From Methanobacteriota archaeon (GTDB lineage: Archaea > JACRDV01): a DNA stretch of 25,934 bases. Below are positions 1 through 8,765 of the stretch, in pieces. Where the stretch lies: NCBI GenBank assembly GCA_024860865.1, contig JACRDV010000030.1, positions 1 to 25,934 of the forward strand. The letters run 5' to 3'. The notes under the pieces were generated by a model. It did no database searches, was not told where the DNA came from, and was given only the letters and a program-made list of their open reading frames with translations. Position numbers and translations under genes: made by a program. The number at the start of each line of letters is the position of its first letter. Position 1 is the stretch's first letter.

Positions 1-585
1 ATACTCTCCTCTTCTATCGAATATCACAAGATGCAGTGCCGGGTCTAACTCTTTTTTTGCCGCTGCTGCTAAAGAAAGCAAAAATGTGGATTTGCCGGAC
101 CTTGTTTGGCCACAAATAAAGCAGTGTCCTTTTACAAGACCATTTACATCAATAGAAATTGGAATTTTTAAATTCCTTAAGTTTCCAATTTTAAGGTAGT
201 ATCCATCTTTTGTTGGAGTAATGAATTTCTCTAAGTCTTTTTCTTCAGCCTCATAAACAGGAGTCCAAGTGGAAGGCGGGACTTCTAATGGCCTAAACTT
301 GTTTCCTTCAAAATATCCCAAAGGTTCAGCTGAAGCAACTAAAATTTCCTGGTCAGAAGAAGGCAACTTTAACCCTTTCTTTGCATATCTGGGGCCATAC
401 CGAGTGATATCCATCTCAGGATTCTTGTAATTGATTCCAACTGCGCGTGTTAATACTTCAACTCCTTTTGTTGGATGCTTAACGATGTAATAATTTCCAA
501 ATTCAACATGTTTTTCCTCTAATACTACAAATGAAAAGCTATCATGTGCGGAATTATCAAGTACCCAACCGACTATTTCTTTCAT
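1..585 (-). CDS. herA: HerA DNA-translocating ATPase/helicase, N-terminal part (cut by window edge)
   Basis: The frame stays open from an ATG at 585-583 to base 1, giving the first 195 residues; the rest lies outside the window. The first ~130 residues are the beta-rich N-terminal region expected of HerA. A Walker A motif GQTRSGKS follows at residues 159-166, and the strand after it ends in FDRRGEY (189-195), the usual HerA position of D-x-x-GEY. HerA is a hexameric pump that works with the nuclease NurA in DNA end resection. The ATG lies one base beyond the nurA stop, and GGAGGC at the end of nurA is a good ribosome binding site, so the two genes are translationally linked. Mre11 and Rad50, frequent partners, are not visible but could lie to the left. 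Confidence 0.93.
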   Translation of the reverse strand, partial: MKEIVGWVLDNSAHDSFSFVVLEEKHVEFGNYYIVKHPTKGVEVLTRAVGINYKNPEMDITRYGPRYAKKGLKLPSSDQEILVASAEPLGYFEGNKFRPLEVPPSTWTPVYEAEEKDLEKFITPTKDGYYLKIGNLRNLKIPISIDVNGLVKGHCFICGQTRSGKSTFLLSLAAAAKKELDPALHLVIFDRRGEY

Positions 586-586
586 C

Positions 587-1672
587 CTAAAGCCTCCATA
601 TTTCAAGCCTTCTTAGATTGATCATATCCAAATCTTTCTCAGACAATTCGCCCGACTTTACCTTATCCATAGCGTGTGAAATGAATCTAGTATAAGTTAA
701 GTCTGTTGTCGGTATGTTTACTTTGGTTAAAATATCTGCCCTTAAGATATGAAATGGTATTCCAGTGAGAGGGTCAGCGGTTGAATGTATTAATGAAGAA
801 ATTTCATCCACTTCCTTGCTCAACCATCCCGGAATTTCAACTCTTATCGGGCTCATTCCTTCAGTACTTTTTATAAAGAAGAGCTTAATTTCCTTATGTT
901 CTTTCGGAAACTCATCTTTTAACATTCTGCCTTCTGCCGGGTCAATTAAATCAGTTCTTTGCCCCTTTTTTAGAACTGGATTTAGCAGAACAGAATCTCT
1001 TATAGATTTTGATAGGCCAAGAATATCAGAATAATAGGTCGATCTCACACGTTTGACAACACATGCAAAAAGCATTCCTCTTCTCTTATATTCCTTTTGA
1101 GCCAGATTAAGCAGTGAAAAAAGGGCTGTTTTCATTTCATTGTAATCCTTATTGTATTCTTTTGAATCCTCTCTGCTTGGAATATATCTGCTGTTTGGTA
1201 TCAATGGTCCATCTATTAACAAAAAATCAGGCTTTCTTTTTTCAATTGCTTTTGTTGCAACGTCATACATGAAACGGTCTCTAATCGCAGCTGCTCTTCT
1301 ACCAGGGTCAACTTCATCATCCCATATTAAAGATTTGCCAAAAGAAATTGGGGTTTTGTCTTCTTCTTCAAGACCTTGTGATGTATAGGCTATAGCCCCA
1401 ACAATTCCAAAATAAAAGCCCTCTAGCTCCTTTCCGTTGTCCCCGCCATCAGCACCAGTAATTTTATATTTAGCAATTTTTTTCATATCGTATCTAACTA
1501 CATCGATGGGTTTGACTTTTTTAGAAACATTTTTTAAGTTTTTTCTTCTGTCTTCTACAAAATCAATAAAAGTCTTGATTGAATTTGGAATTTCTTCCAC
1601 CACAAATTGGTATATTTGGGGGTGGAGTGTATCAATATCAAAATCCCTATCAATTTTCAAGGCGCTCACCAC
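587..1672 (-). CDS. nurA: NurA 5'-3' nuclease
   Basis: A 361-residue protein of NurA type: the acidic core begins with ITGADGG (D75), followed by FLLIDGPLIP with D154, and the C-terminal part has GIPFHILRADILTKV where the family carries its last conserved block. NurA degrades DNA ends together with the HerA pump, and herA is directly downstream with one base between them. The start read here is GTG (1672-1670), immediately followed by a second GTG (1669-1667). A TATA-like element at 1689-1698 would place the transcript start at about 1668-1672, so the mRNA is probably leaderless and either GTG could be used. In the last block an Asp stands where I recall a His in some family members; that comparison is from memory and an alignment would settle it. 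Confidence 0.88.
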   Translation of the reverse strand: MVSALKIDRDFDIDTLHPQIYQFVVEEIPNSIKTFIDFVEDRRKNLKNVSKKVKPIDVVRYDMKKIAKYKITGADGGDNGKELEGFYFGIVGAIAYTSQGLEEEDKTPISFGKSLIWDDEVDPGRRAAAIRDRFMYDVATKAIEKRKPDFLLIDGPLIPNSRYIPSREDSKEYNKDYNEMKTALFSLLNLAQKEYKRRGMLFACVVKRVRSTYYSDILGLSKSIRDSVLLNPVLKKGQRTDLIDPAEGRMLKDEFPKEHKEIKLFFIKSTEGMSPIRVEIPGWLSKEVDEISSLIHSTADPLTGIPFHILRADILTKVNIPTTDLTYTRFISHAMDKVKSGELSEKDLDMINLRRLEIWRL

Positions 1673-1688
1673 TGAATAAAACCATGTA

Positions 1689-1698
1689 TTTATAAAAT
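1689..1698. promoter_or_regulatory. Shared TATA-like element between nurA and xpd
   Basis: TTTATAAAAT in the short gap between two divergent genes. Its centre is about 27 bases before the xpd ATG (1721) and about 22-25 bases before the two possible nurA GTG starts. TATA is near-symmetric, so one element could serve both directions; both messages would then be leaderless or nearly so. Inferred from spacing only. Confidence 0.5.
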
Positions 1699-1720
1699 AA
1701 GTTATTTACTATACGAAAGT

Positions 1721-3622
1721 ATGGTTGGTCTAAAATTTTTCCCTTACCCAGCTTTTAAAGAAAGCCAGAAAGTCGCTTATGAGAGGCTAAAAACTTCACT
1801 TGAAAATCAGATGCACTTTTTGCTACACTTGCCCACTGGGGGAGGAAAAACTGCAGTTGCTTTATCACTATCTCTCCAAACTGCTCAGGAAAAGGGATTA
1901 AAAGCAATTTATTTGACCTCAAGGCACGAGCAGCATAGAAAACCAATTGAAGAGTTTCTTAAAATTCGGCAGGAATGTGGATTAAATTTCTATGTTTCTT
2001 CTTTTAAGAGCAAACAAACAATGTGCCCACAGTTAAAAGGTGAAGAAATTAGGGATTTCTATGAGATGTGCAAGCTCGCAAAGAAAAACAAGACATGCGC
2101 TTACCATTTAAATTTAAGCGATTTCGATCTGGTTTTAAAGGTTATTAAAAAAATTAAAAATGAAATTTCCAATCCAGAAAAGCTTGAAGAAAAGTATAAA
2201 TTTGACTTAACTGAATTAATTTATGACTATTCTAAAAAATCAAAATTGTGCCCATACGAAATTTCTGGATTTTTAGCTGAAGATTCGATTTTAATAATCG
2301 GCGATTTTTATCATGTTTTTGGCCACCATCAAGCTGAATTCTTAAAAAGAGTTGGGAAGAAATTAAAGGAGATCATTTTAATTATAGATGAAGGAGATCA
2401 GCTTCCTGATAGAATCAGAGGACACTTCAGCGAGCACCTAACTACTTTTATGATCAATGCTTCAATAGCTCAAGCAAATAGATTTAAGCAAAATTTAACC
2501 CAAGCGCAAATCGAGTTTTGGGAAGGTTATTTAAACAGATTAGGTGATTTAAAAACTGCTTTTGAAGAATTTTGTATTTCAAATCTCAAGGGTAAAGAAG
2601 CTAAAGTTGAAAAAGAACAATTCAATGAAATCCTTTTAAAATATTTTAATTTAGAAGAAACGATCAAGGTTTTCTTTGATGCTGAAGAAATCATTAGAAA
2701 TACAGGAAAAAGAGCTTACAGAATAGCAGAATTTTTAGCAGATTGGAATGAAGATAAACCGAGTTATGCAAGAATTCTGCATATAAATATGGGGAATTTT
2801 GTTTTAGACCATTTATGCTTAGACCCGGCTGAAGTCGCATCTCAAATTATAAACAAAACTTATGCCACGATTTTAATGAGCGGTTCTTTAACTCCGGTTG
2901 GAGCATACGCTGATTTTCTAGGATTTGATAGAACTCGAACAGAGATGCTAGAGCTGCCAAGGTCTAAAGAAGATTTTCCAATTGAAAATTCTTTGGTTAC
3001 ATTTGATATTTCAGTCACCACTTGGATCAAAAGAAGAGAAGCTCAAATTGAGAGAATAGCTGAGCATGTTGAAGGAATTATAAATAACACACCTGGAAGT
3101 GCAATTGTTTATTTCCCAAGTTATGAGCTGAGAGATCGAATTGCTAAAATTATGAAGTTAAAAAAACTAACTTTGCTTGAAAAGCCAGAAATGACACAAG
3201 CTGAGAGATCAGACGCAATTAAGGCTCTATGTAAAGAAGCTGTTTTCTTGGGAGTTTTGAGTGGAAAGTTTTCAAGAGGAATCGATTTGCCTGGAGTGCT
3301 CAAAGCCATTATTGTAGTTGGAGTTCCAGTCCATCCACCTGACCTTTTTTCTAAGTTGTTGGAAGAATACTATTCTGATAAATTTGGTTCAAAGAATATC
3401 GGTGCTCTTTATGCTTGGCGAATTCCAGCGATAAATGCAGCAATCCAAGCTGCTGGAAGATTAATTCGAACTAAAGATGACAGAGGAGTAATTGCTTTTT
3501 TAGATGGAAGATATCTTTTTGTGAGAGATTACTACAAAATCTTGCCAGTAGAGTATCGAGATTATAAAAAAGTTGTTCGAGATCCAATTCCTTTTGTTAG
3601 AAAATTTTGGGGCTATCAATAA
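1721..3622 (+). CDS. xpd: XPD/Rad3-family iron-sulfur DNA helicase
   Basis: A 633-residue superfamily 2 helicase. Walker A is LPTGGGKT (37-44). Four cysteines at 102, 117, 126 and 177 sit between motif Ia and motif II, the arrangement that holds the 4Fe-4S cluster of XPD, DinG and FancJ helicases. Motif II reads DEGD (223-226) instead of the usual DEAH. Later motifs include SGKFSRGIDLPG (motif V) and QAAGRLIRT (motif VI, 576-584). The family unwinds DNA 5'-3' and in archaea is thought to act in repair. It is divergent from nurA-herA across 48 bases with a shared TATA element, suggesting common control. The start ATG lies 27 bases after the TATA centre, consistent with a leaderless message. 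DinG-type activity cannot be excluded from sequence alone. Confidence 0.9.
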   Translation: MVGLKFFPYPAFKESQKVAYERLKTSLENQMHFLLHLPTGGGKTAVALSLSLQTAQEKGLKAIYLTSRHEQHRKPIEEFLKIRQECGLNFYVSSFKSKQTMCPQLKGEEIRDFYEMCKLAKKNKTCAYHLNLSDFDLVLKVIKKIKNEISNPEKLEEKYKFDLTELIYDYSKKSKLCPYEISGFLAEDSILIIGDFYHVFGHHQAEFLKRVGKKLKEIILIIDEGDQLPDRIRGHFSEHLTTFMINASIAQANRFKQNLTQAQIEFWEGYLNRLGDLKTAFEEFCISNLKGKEAKVEKEQFNEILLKYFNLEETIKVFFDAEEIIRNTGKRAYRIAEFLADWNEDKPSYARILHINMGNFVLDHLCLDPAEVASQIINKTYATILMSGSLTPVGAYADFLGFDRTRTEMLELPRSKEDFPIENSLVTFDISVTTWIKRREAQIERIAEHVEGIINNTPGSAIVYFPSYELRDRIAKIMKLKKLTLLEKPEMTQAERSDAIKALCKEAVFLGVLSGKFSRGIDLPGVLKAIIVVGVPVHPPDLFSKLLEEYYSDKFGSKNIGALYAWRIPAINAAIQAAGRLIRTKDDRGVIAFLDGRYLFVRDYYKILPVEYRDYKKVVRDPIPFVRKFWGYQ

Positions 3623-3667
3623 TTAGATTTTTTGAAACAAATAAAAACTACACAGAAAGATTTTAAA

Positions 3668-5401
3668 CTAACTAATACCCGTATCTAATTTGCCAGAATA
3701 ACCATTGATGTAAATTTTCCTGGTTCTACCTTTATCGTTGGTCAAGCTAATACAATAGTATGGATAATAAACTAGTTTGGCTTTTTCAACTTCAGCCATT
3801 TGAAACATCCCCTTAATTATCTTTCTTATCGTATCTTCACTAAACTTTGGCTTTAAAGAACTAATTTCACCTTTTGAAACACTGTGCTCTTGCGGTAATA
3901 CTGTGCTCAAATTTTCGAGCTCATTTGGAAAAGAAACTTCTACCAATGGGGCATATTTGTATGTTCTGCCAATCATTTCAACTGTTGTTGTCAATCCTTT
4001 TTCCCTTAGGCTCCGCAAATTTGTGGTAACTATTTCCTTAGATAATTTAGTTTTTTGCGCAATCTCAAAAGGTGTAAGGTCTTTTCCTTTTGAAAGCTCT
4101 TTAAGCACCATCACCTGATTTTCATTTAGCTGATGGAGGCGCGAAAACCCTTTGCTTCTCTCCAAGTTCCCATTTGGATCATATTTAATCCATTCTCCAG
4201 TTGCCCCATCCCAACAAGAATAAATTTCAACGAACTTTCTGCCTAAAATTCCTCTTTTCAATGCCTTAATCTTACAAACAATAATTGGATGATAGTAAGC
4301 AGTTAGATTTGTAATATTCTCAACAGGAGCTCCAATTCCAAACTTTCTTTTCTTGTATTTTTCAGCTTCCGCTAAAGCAGTTTGTTCAGTTAATACAAAT
4401 GGAATTGCGAGTATGCCCTCTTTAACTTTTTCTTCTGCTTTGGGTTTAGAAACTTGAATTTCTTTAGGTTCAACTTGTGGAGCTATTTCAACTTCTGAAG
4501 TTACTTCAATCTCTTCTTTGAGTCGTTCGATAATTTCAGCAATCTTTACTGGCTGGCCCTTTTCAACAGTTGGAGTGAAGCCGCCGTGAGGTGTTTCTCT
4601 TTTTCTAACTTTGATTACCTTTGGATATTGAACAACATCGCCCATTATGAAGAATTGACCCGGCTCTAAATTAGGCAGCTTATAAAGGTCTTCCTTTCTT
4701 TGAAAGAAAAATTTCACAGCTTCAAGATCATTCATTAAAGTGAGTTTTCCTAAAAACTGATTGCCACATTGTGATAAAATATTTTTATCAACCATAGCAG
4801 GCCTTTGAGTCGCTATGGTTAATCCAATTCCTCTTTTTCTGCCTCTCCGGCTGATACTTTGTAGCTCTTCCACTCCTCCTCTTTTGCTTTGGGGAGCAAA
4901 TCTATCAGCTTCTTCAACAATTAGCAGATATGGTTTTCTCAGTTTTGTTTCAAGCTCATATAAAGCCTTACAAAATTTTGATACTATTGCAACATCATCA
5001 TCGCATTCTGAAACATCTAAAATTAATGGGATATTAGCATCCAAAACCTCATTTGCAAGCCTCTCAGCATTTTCAATTTTAAGTGGAACATCTGCTTGTT
5101 CTCTAGGGCCCGCCCATAGGACTTCGAATTTTCTCTTAAGACTGCTGTACTCCCCTTCTGGGTCTACTATTGCGAAGCCAGCATTCTTCTTGCAAAGTTC
5201 TTCGCATATAATCCCTATAAAGTGCGATTTGCCACTCCCTGACTGCCCAATCACAGCAGTTCTGCCAGTGACTATCTTTTGTAATGGAACAGAAATTCCC
5301 TCTCCCTTATGCTCCCCTAGGTAAAGCTGGTCTGATGGCAAAAGTATCCCAAAAATAATCTTCAGCTCTTTAAATTTAAAATTCGCTATTTTGTCTGACA
5401 A
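3668..5401 (-). CDS. Second HerA-like (DUF87) ATPase with C-terminal winged helix
   Basis: A 577-residue protein. Residues ~1-270 form a HerA/FtsK-type ATPase: Walker A GQSGSGKS (52-59), DPEGEY (80-85), Walker B PYLLIVEEAD (157-166), and ATQRP (197-201). Residues ~280-345 are a charged, low-complexity linker. Residues ~425-485 look like a winged helix (LTPFEIAQKTKLSKEIV..., then basic strands). On either side of it are two copies of a short motif, YYHP...GRKFVEIY..DGATG (369-402) and YYPYY...GRTRKIYINGYSG (545-570), which read as a duplicated small beta domain. No Met codon lies near the N-terminus, so the TTG at 5401-5399 is taken as start. It ends 45 bases from the convergent xpd. The likely role is a DNA-associated or membrane-remodelling pump; the partner is unknown. 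Confidence 0.85.
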   Translation of the reverse strand: MSDKIANFKFKELKIIFGILLPSDQLYLGEHKGEGISVPLQKIVTGRTAVIGQSGSGKSHFIGIICEELCKKNAGFAIVDPEGEYSSLKRKFEVLWAGPREQADVPLKIENAERLANEVLDANIPLILDVSECDDDVAIVSKFCKALYELETKLRKPYLLIVEEADRFAPQSKRGGVEELQSISRRGRKRGIGLTIATQRPAMVDKNILSQCGNQFLGKLTLMNDLEAVKFFFQRKEDLYKLPNLEPGQFFIMGDVVQYPKVIKVRKRETPHGGFTPTVEKGQPVKIAEIIERLKEEIEVTSEVEIAPQVEPKEIQVSKPKAEEKVKEGILAIPFVLTEQTALAEAEKYKKRKFGIGAPVENITNLTAYYHPIIVCKIKALKRGILGRKFVEIYSCWDGATGEWIKYDPNGNLERSKGFSRLHQLNENQVMVLKELSKGKDLTPFEIAQKTKLSKEIVTTNLRSLREKGLTTTVEMIGRTYKYAPLVEVSFPNELENLSTVLPQEHSVSKGEISSLKPKFSEDTIRKIIKGMFQMAEVEKAKLVYYPYYCISLTNDKGRTRKIYINGYSGKLDTGIS

Positions 5402-5536
5402 AAAATAAGTCTTTTTTATTCTCTAAAAACTTTCAGCTACAAATTTTCTATCAAAATCAAACTATTATGGGATTTAATAGTAATGAAAGCAAATAATAAT
5501 AAGCTACCTAATCAGGCTAAATACGTACAAAAAATT

Positions 5537-6226
5537 TTACTCACTCCATCTCCATGGCCATGGGAAGCGGGAGGGCTTTCGAGGCTTACCAGGTTTTTCA
5601 GTTTTTTCGAATTTCTCTGACTTCTCTACTTTTTCCGTTTTTCTAGGGGGCTCTGGTTTAATTTTTTTGCCAACAATAAAGGGTATAAGGTGCTCGCCTA
5701 CTGTAGAGAATGCAAGTATGCTGTAGGCTTTTCCATCAACAATCGCTTGGCCAATAACGATGCGTACTCCGCCATTTTTGACCTCTTCAGTTAAAATAAT
5801 ACTCCCAGCTGCTTGTAATGTATCATTCTTCGTTACAACTATTGTACCCAAGAAAGTATGAGCTTCTGTTGTTTCATTTTTTTCTATTGTAATATTTTTC
5901 AGCCCATAGACTTTGGTCCCCAGCTTCATAGTCCCTTTGTACTCGTAGGTAATGTTAAATGGCTCTGCTAGAAACCCTTCTTCCTTAACCAATCCAGGTG
6001 GGAGGGGCGCTTTAGTTACGCGAATCCAGAAGAACTCAAAATTTCTGTGGCTTTCTGTAGGAAATGCGAATCCTTGAGCCTCATATGTCTTCACAGGGAT
6101 GCGCATCCAACTCCAGTTGACTCCTTCCGGTTGCGCTAAAATCGGCAAAACTGACCAAGCTAAAGCTCCTACAAACGCCACTGTTATTGCCATTATTTTT
6201 GTTAGGTATTGATTCATTTTTATCAC
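5537..6226 (-). CDS. Exported protein of unknown family with charged Lys/Glu/Pro tail
   Basis: A protein of 229 residues. The N-terminus has a signal-peptide-like hydrophobic stretch (about residues 10-30, ending ...LPILAQ). The middle is beta-rich with several N-glycosylation-type sequons (NIT, NET, NDT). The last ~40 residues form a tail of short E-K-x units followed by K-P-rich sequence and an aromatic end, PWPWRWSE. No second membrane segment is seen, so it is probably released or held by surface charge. The first possible start is GTG (6226-6224); ATG at 6217 (residue 4) is equally good, and GTGAT at 6226-6222 would then serve as its ribosome binding site. It lies downstream of the membrane-bound regulator on the same strand. 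No family was recognised. Confidence 0.72.
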   Translation of the reverse strand: MIKMNQYLTKIMAITVAFVGALAWSVLPILAQPEGVNWSWMRIPVKTYEAQGFAFPTESHRNFEFFWIRVTKAPLPPGLVKEEGFLAEPFNITYEYKGTMKLGTKVYGLKNITIEKNETTEAHTFLGTIVVTKNDTLQAAGSIILTEEVKNGGVRIVIGQAIVDGKAYSILAFSTVGEHLIPFIVGKKIKPEPPRKTEKVEKSEKFEKTEKPGKPRKPSRFPWPWRWSE

Positions 6227-6297
6227 ATTTTTTTAATAATGAAACAAACTATCTAGTTAGCCTGAAACGATTTGGAACAATTTTAAGACAAACAAAG

Positions 6298-7206
6298 CTA
6301 AGTAAAAGGCTTTTTTTCAAGAGCCCATTCAGAAAATTCTACTAAGTTTGTTTTTCCAACACCTACCAACTTGATTATATTTTTCCGTTCAAGCTCTTTT
6401 AACGTCCTATGGAGAGTAGCTTTTGGTATACCTGTGGAATAATATAGTTTAGCTTGTGTTGTTTTACCTCCAAATTTTAATAGTTCATCAATTATTTTCC
6501 TTTCTCTTTCATCTAAAGTTGGAAGAACTGTTGTTAAATTAGTTGAGGGCTGAATAGTTGCAGGCTGGATGGGAATTACTTTGCGCCTTTTTAAATAAAT
6601 TGCTGAAGCAACTCCAGCTAAGGAAATTAAACCTAATGCTAGCAACAAATAATAGAAATAAGCCTCAGTTGTGCCAGATAAGGCACTGGCTTTAGGTTGG
6701 TAATTAATTGCAGAAGAAAATTGCTCACCATCCTGAACCAACCAAGATATTGTTATTTGCTTGTTTGCAAGTTCGATAAACGGTTCAATTTTTGGATAGC
6801 TTTCAATGTGCCTTATTATTGAACTTGGCAAGTAGATATTTACTTCAAGCATGTGAAATGAAGTTGGAAAAGTAAAATTTAAAGTCCAAATTGAACCGCT
6901 TTTTGAAGTCAAAGCGTCTGTGGAAAATGTAACTGCAGATTCATTAGAAGTTGGAGAAAAAGTCAAAAAAGTTTTGTTTCTAAAATAACTGAGAGGACCT
7001 TTTTTATCAAATACTTCTAGTTTTTCTGTCGGGTAAGGAAGGTAAAGAGTAACATTTTCAGGTCTAGGTATAGTTAAAGCTATAAAAGCTCTTCCTGTTT
7101 CTGAAATGGTTATGCTAATAGTACTGGTAGCTAATTCTTGAGCAGCTACCAATTGAACTAACACCAATGTGAAAATAAAAACAGATATAGTCCTTTTCAT
7201 GCGCAT
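6298..7206 (-). CDS. Membrane-anchored sensor/regulator with cytoplasmic winged helix
   Basis: A 302-residue protein with a signal peptide (residues ~1-25), a beta-rich outside domain (~26-180), one membrane segment (~183-205) followed by KRRK, and a C-terminal winged helix (~231-292) with a clear helix-turn-helix (AKLYYSTGIPKATLHRTLKEL). This is the archaeal one-component plan in which an outside domain is tied directly to a DNA-binding domain; related halophile proteins carry families such as DUF7345/DUF7343, though I cannot confirm that assignment here. The start is ATG at 7206; ATG at 7200 is also possible. It is followed 71 bases later by the exported protein at 5537-6226, a natural candidate target or partner. 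The ligand and the regulated genes are unknown. Confidence 0.82.
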   Translation of the reverse strand: MRMKRTISVFIFTLVLVQLVAAQELATSTISITISETGRAFIALTIPRPENVTLYLPYPTEKLEVFDKKGPLSYFRNKTFLTFSPTSNESAVTFSTDALTSKSGSIWTLNFTFPTSFHMLEVNIYLPSSIIRHIESYPKIEPFIELANKQITISWLVQDGEQFSSAINYQPKASALSGTTEAYFYYLLLALGLISLAGVASAIYLKRRKVIPIQPATIQPSTNLTTVLPTLDERERKIIDELLKFGGKTTQAKLYYSTGIPKATLHRTLKELERKNIIKLVGVGKTNLVEFSEWALEKKPFT

Positions 7207-7397
7207 CGCGAACTTAGATTGTTTTTTCTGATCATGGAGCCAAATATTTATTCAATTTAGATTAATTTATTTAGGTTTATATTTTAAGGGACTTTTGTAA
7301 TATTAAGTTAGTATAAACAATATTATAATCAAGGACTAAGATAACTTTAAGAGAATTTAAATTGAAAATGCAGTAGCTAATATTCCTGGGGATTTCC

Positions 7398-8714
7398 ATG
7401 TTTGACTCTCTCGGTGATTGGAGAAGGACCCATTATTCGACCCAAATTAAGCCCAGTATGGACGGTCAAGAGGTAGTTCTTATGGGTTGGATCCATGACT
7501 TGCGTGACTTAGGCGGCGTTAGATTCGTAATTTTGCGCGATAGTGAGGGCTTCATTCAATCAACCCTTCATAAAGAGAAATCAGATCCAACTCTCTATGA
7601 TAAAATAGGCTCTCTTAAGAAAGAATATGTTGTTGCGATAAAAGGAGTTATTAAAGCAATTAGACAGGCCCCAAGAGGAGTCGAAGTAATCCCCAAAGAA
7701 ATTAGAATTTTAAACACAGCCGATGCAGTTTTGCCATTGGATGTAACAGGAAGAACTGATGCTGATTTAGATACTAGGTTGAATGTTAGAGTTCTGGATT
7801 TAAGGAGACCAAAGTCATTTGCAATTTTTAAAATAAGAAATGTTGCTCTATCTTCAGCTCGAGAATTTTTAGTAAAAGAAAATTTCTTTGAAGTAAACAC
7901 GCCAAAAATTATTGCTTCCGCAACAGAAGGCGGAACTGAACTTTTTCCAATAAGTTATTTTGAAAAAGAAGCTTTTTTGAGTCAGAGCCCACAATTGTAT
8001 AAAGAACAGCTTACAACAGTCTTTGATAAAGTTTATGAAATTGGACCATATTTTAGAGCCCAAGAATCAAACACAACTAGACATTTAAGTGAAACAATTG
8101 CAATCGATATTGAGCAGGCTTTTGCCACTCAAGAAGATGTTATGCAAGTTTTGGAGAGATTAGTTGAGTTTATCTTTAAGCAAGTGAATGAAAAATGTCA
8201 AGAAGAACTGAAAATACTTGAGCGCAAACTCGAAGTTCCTGAGGTTCCATTTGAAAGGTTATCTTATGATAAAATTATAGAGACGTTGAACAAACATGGT
8301 ATCCCTATTAAATGGGGAGAGGATATTCCAACTCCTGCAGAGCGTAAGCTTGGCGAGCTTTACAATGAGTTTTTCTATATAATTGATTGGCCTACCAAAA
8401 TAAAGCCTTTTTATATAATGCCAAAAGAAGATGACCCAAAGCATTGCTATTCTTTTGATTTGATGTATGGTGGGTTGGAGTTAGCATCGGGCGGAACACG
8501 CGTTCACGAATATGAACTTTTAGTCAAACGCCTACGTGAACAAGGCCTTAGGCCTGAGAGCTTTCAATATCATTTGAATGTCTTTAAGTGGGGAGTTCCA
8601 CCACATGGGGGTGGGGGATTAGGGGCAGATAGGCTAGTTATGGTCTTAACTGGAGCAGCAAACATAAGGGAAGTCGTATATTATCCAAGGGATAGATTCC
8701 GGTTAACTCCATGA
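7398..8714 (+). CDS. aspS: Aspartyl-tRNA synthetase, archaeal type
   Basis: A class II synthetase of 438 residues, the usual archaeal length without the bacterial insertion domain. The N-terminal OB fold binds the anticodon (GWIHDLRDLGG, 30-40). Motif 2 is FRAQESNTTRH (219-229) and motif 3 is GGGLGADRLVM (405-415). The enzyme charges tRNA-Asp with aspartate in the cytoplasm. In the OB fold H33 occupies the position where relaxed archaeal enzymes that also charge tRNA-Asn often have Trp, and P92 lies near a second specificity position; as I recall the family this favours a tRNA-Asp-specific enzyme, but it is an inference. It is divergent from the membrane regulator across 191 AT-rich bases. 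The start ATG is the first in frame. Confidence 0.97.
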   Translation: MFDSLGDWRRTHYSTQIKPSMDGQEVVLMGWIHDLRDLGGVRFVILRDSEGFIQSTLHKEKSDPTLYDKIGSLKKEYVVAIKGVIKAIRQAPRGVEVIPKEIRILNTADAVLPLDVTGRTDADLDTRLNVRVLDLRRPKSFAIFKIRNVALSSAREFLVKENFFEVNTPKIIASATEGGTELFPISYFEKEAFLSQSPQLYKEQLTTVFDKVYEIGPYFRAQESNTTRHLSETIAIDIEQAFATQEDVMQVLERLVEFIFKQVNEKCQEELKILERKLEVPEVPFERLSYDKIIETLNKHGIPIKWGEDIPTPAERKLGELYNEFFYIIDWPTKIKPFYIMPKEDDPKHCYSFDLMYGGLELASGGTRVHEYELLVKRLREQGLRPESFQYHLNVFKWGVPPHGGGGLGADRLVMVLTGAANIREVVYYPRDRFRLTP

Positions 8715-8765
8715 CTCTCACAAAATTTTTAAAAATCTCTTAAATACAATTGTTGTTGTTCTTTA

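Noticed and set aside
4815-5324. 169-codon plus-strand frame opposite the HerA-like ATPase
   Set aside because: Serine/leucine-rich shadow of a gene whose own frame shows all ATPase motifs.
1-5401. Antiviral defence island
   Set aside because: HerA-like ATPases occur in defence systems, but NurA-HerA and XPD here are complete housekeeping types and no SIR2, methylase, toxin or mobile gene is present.
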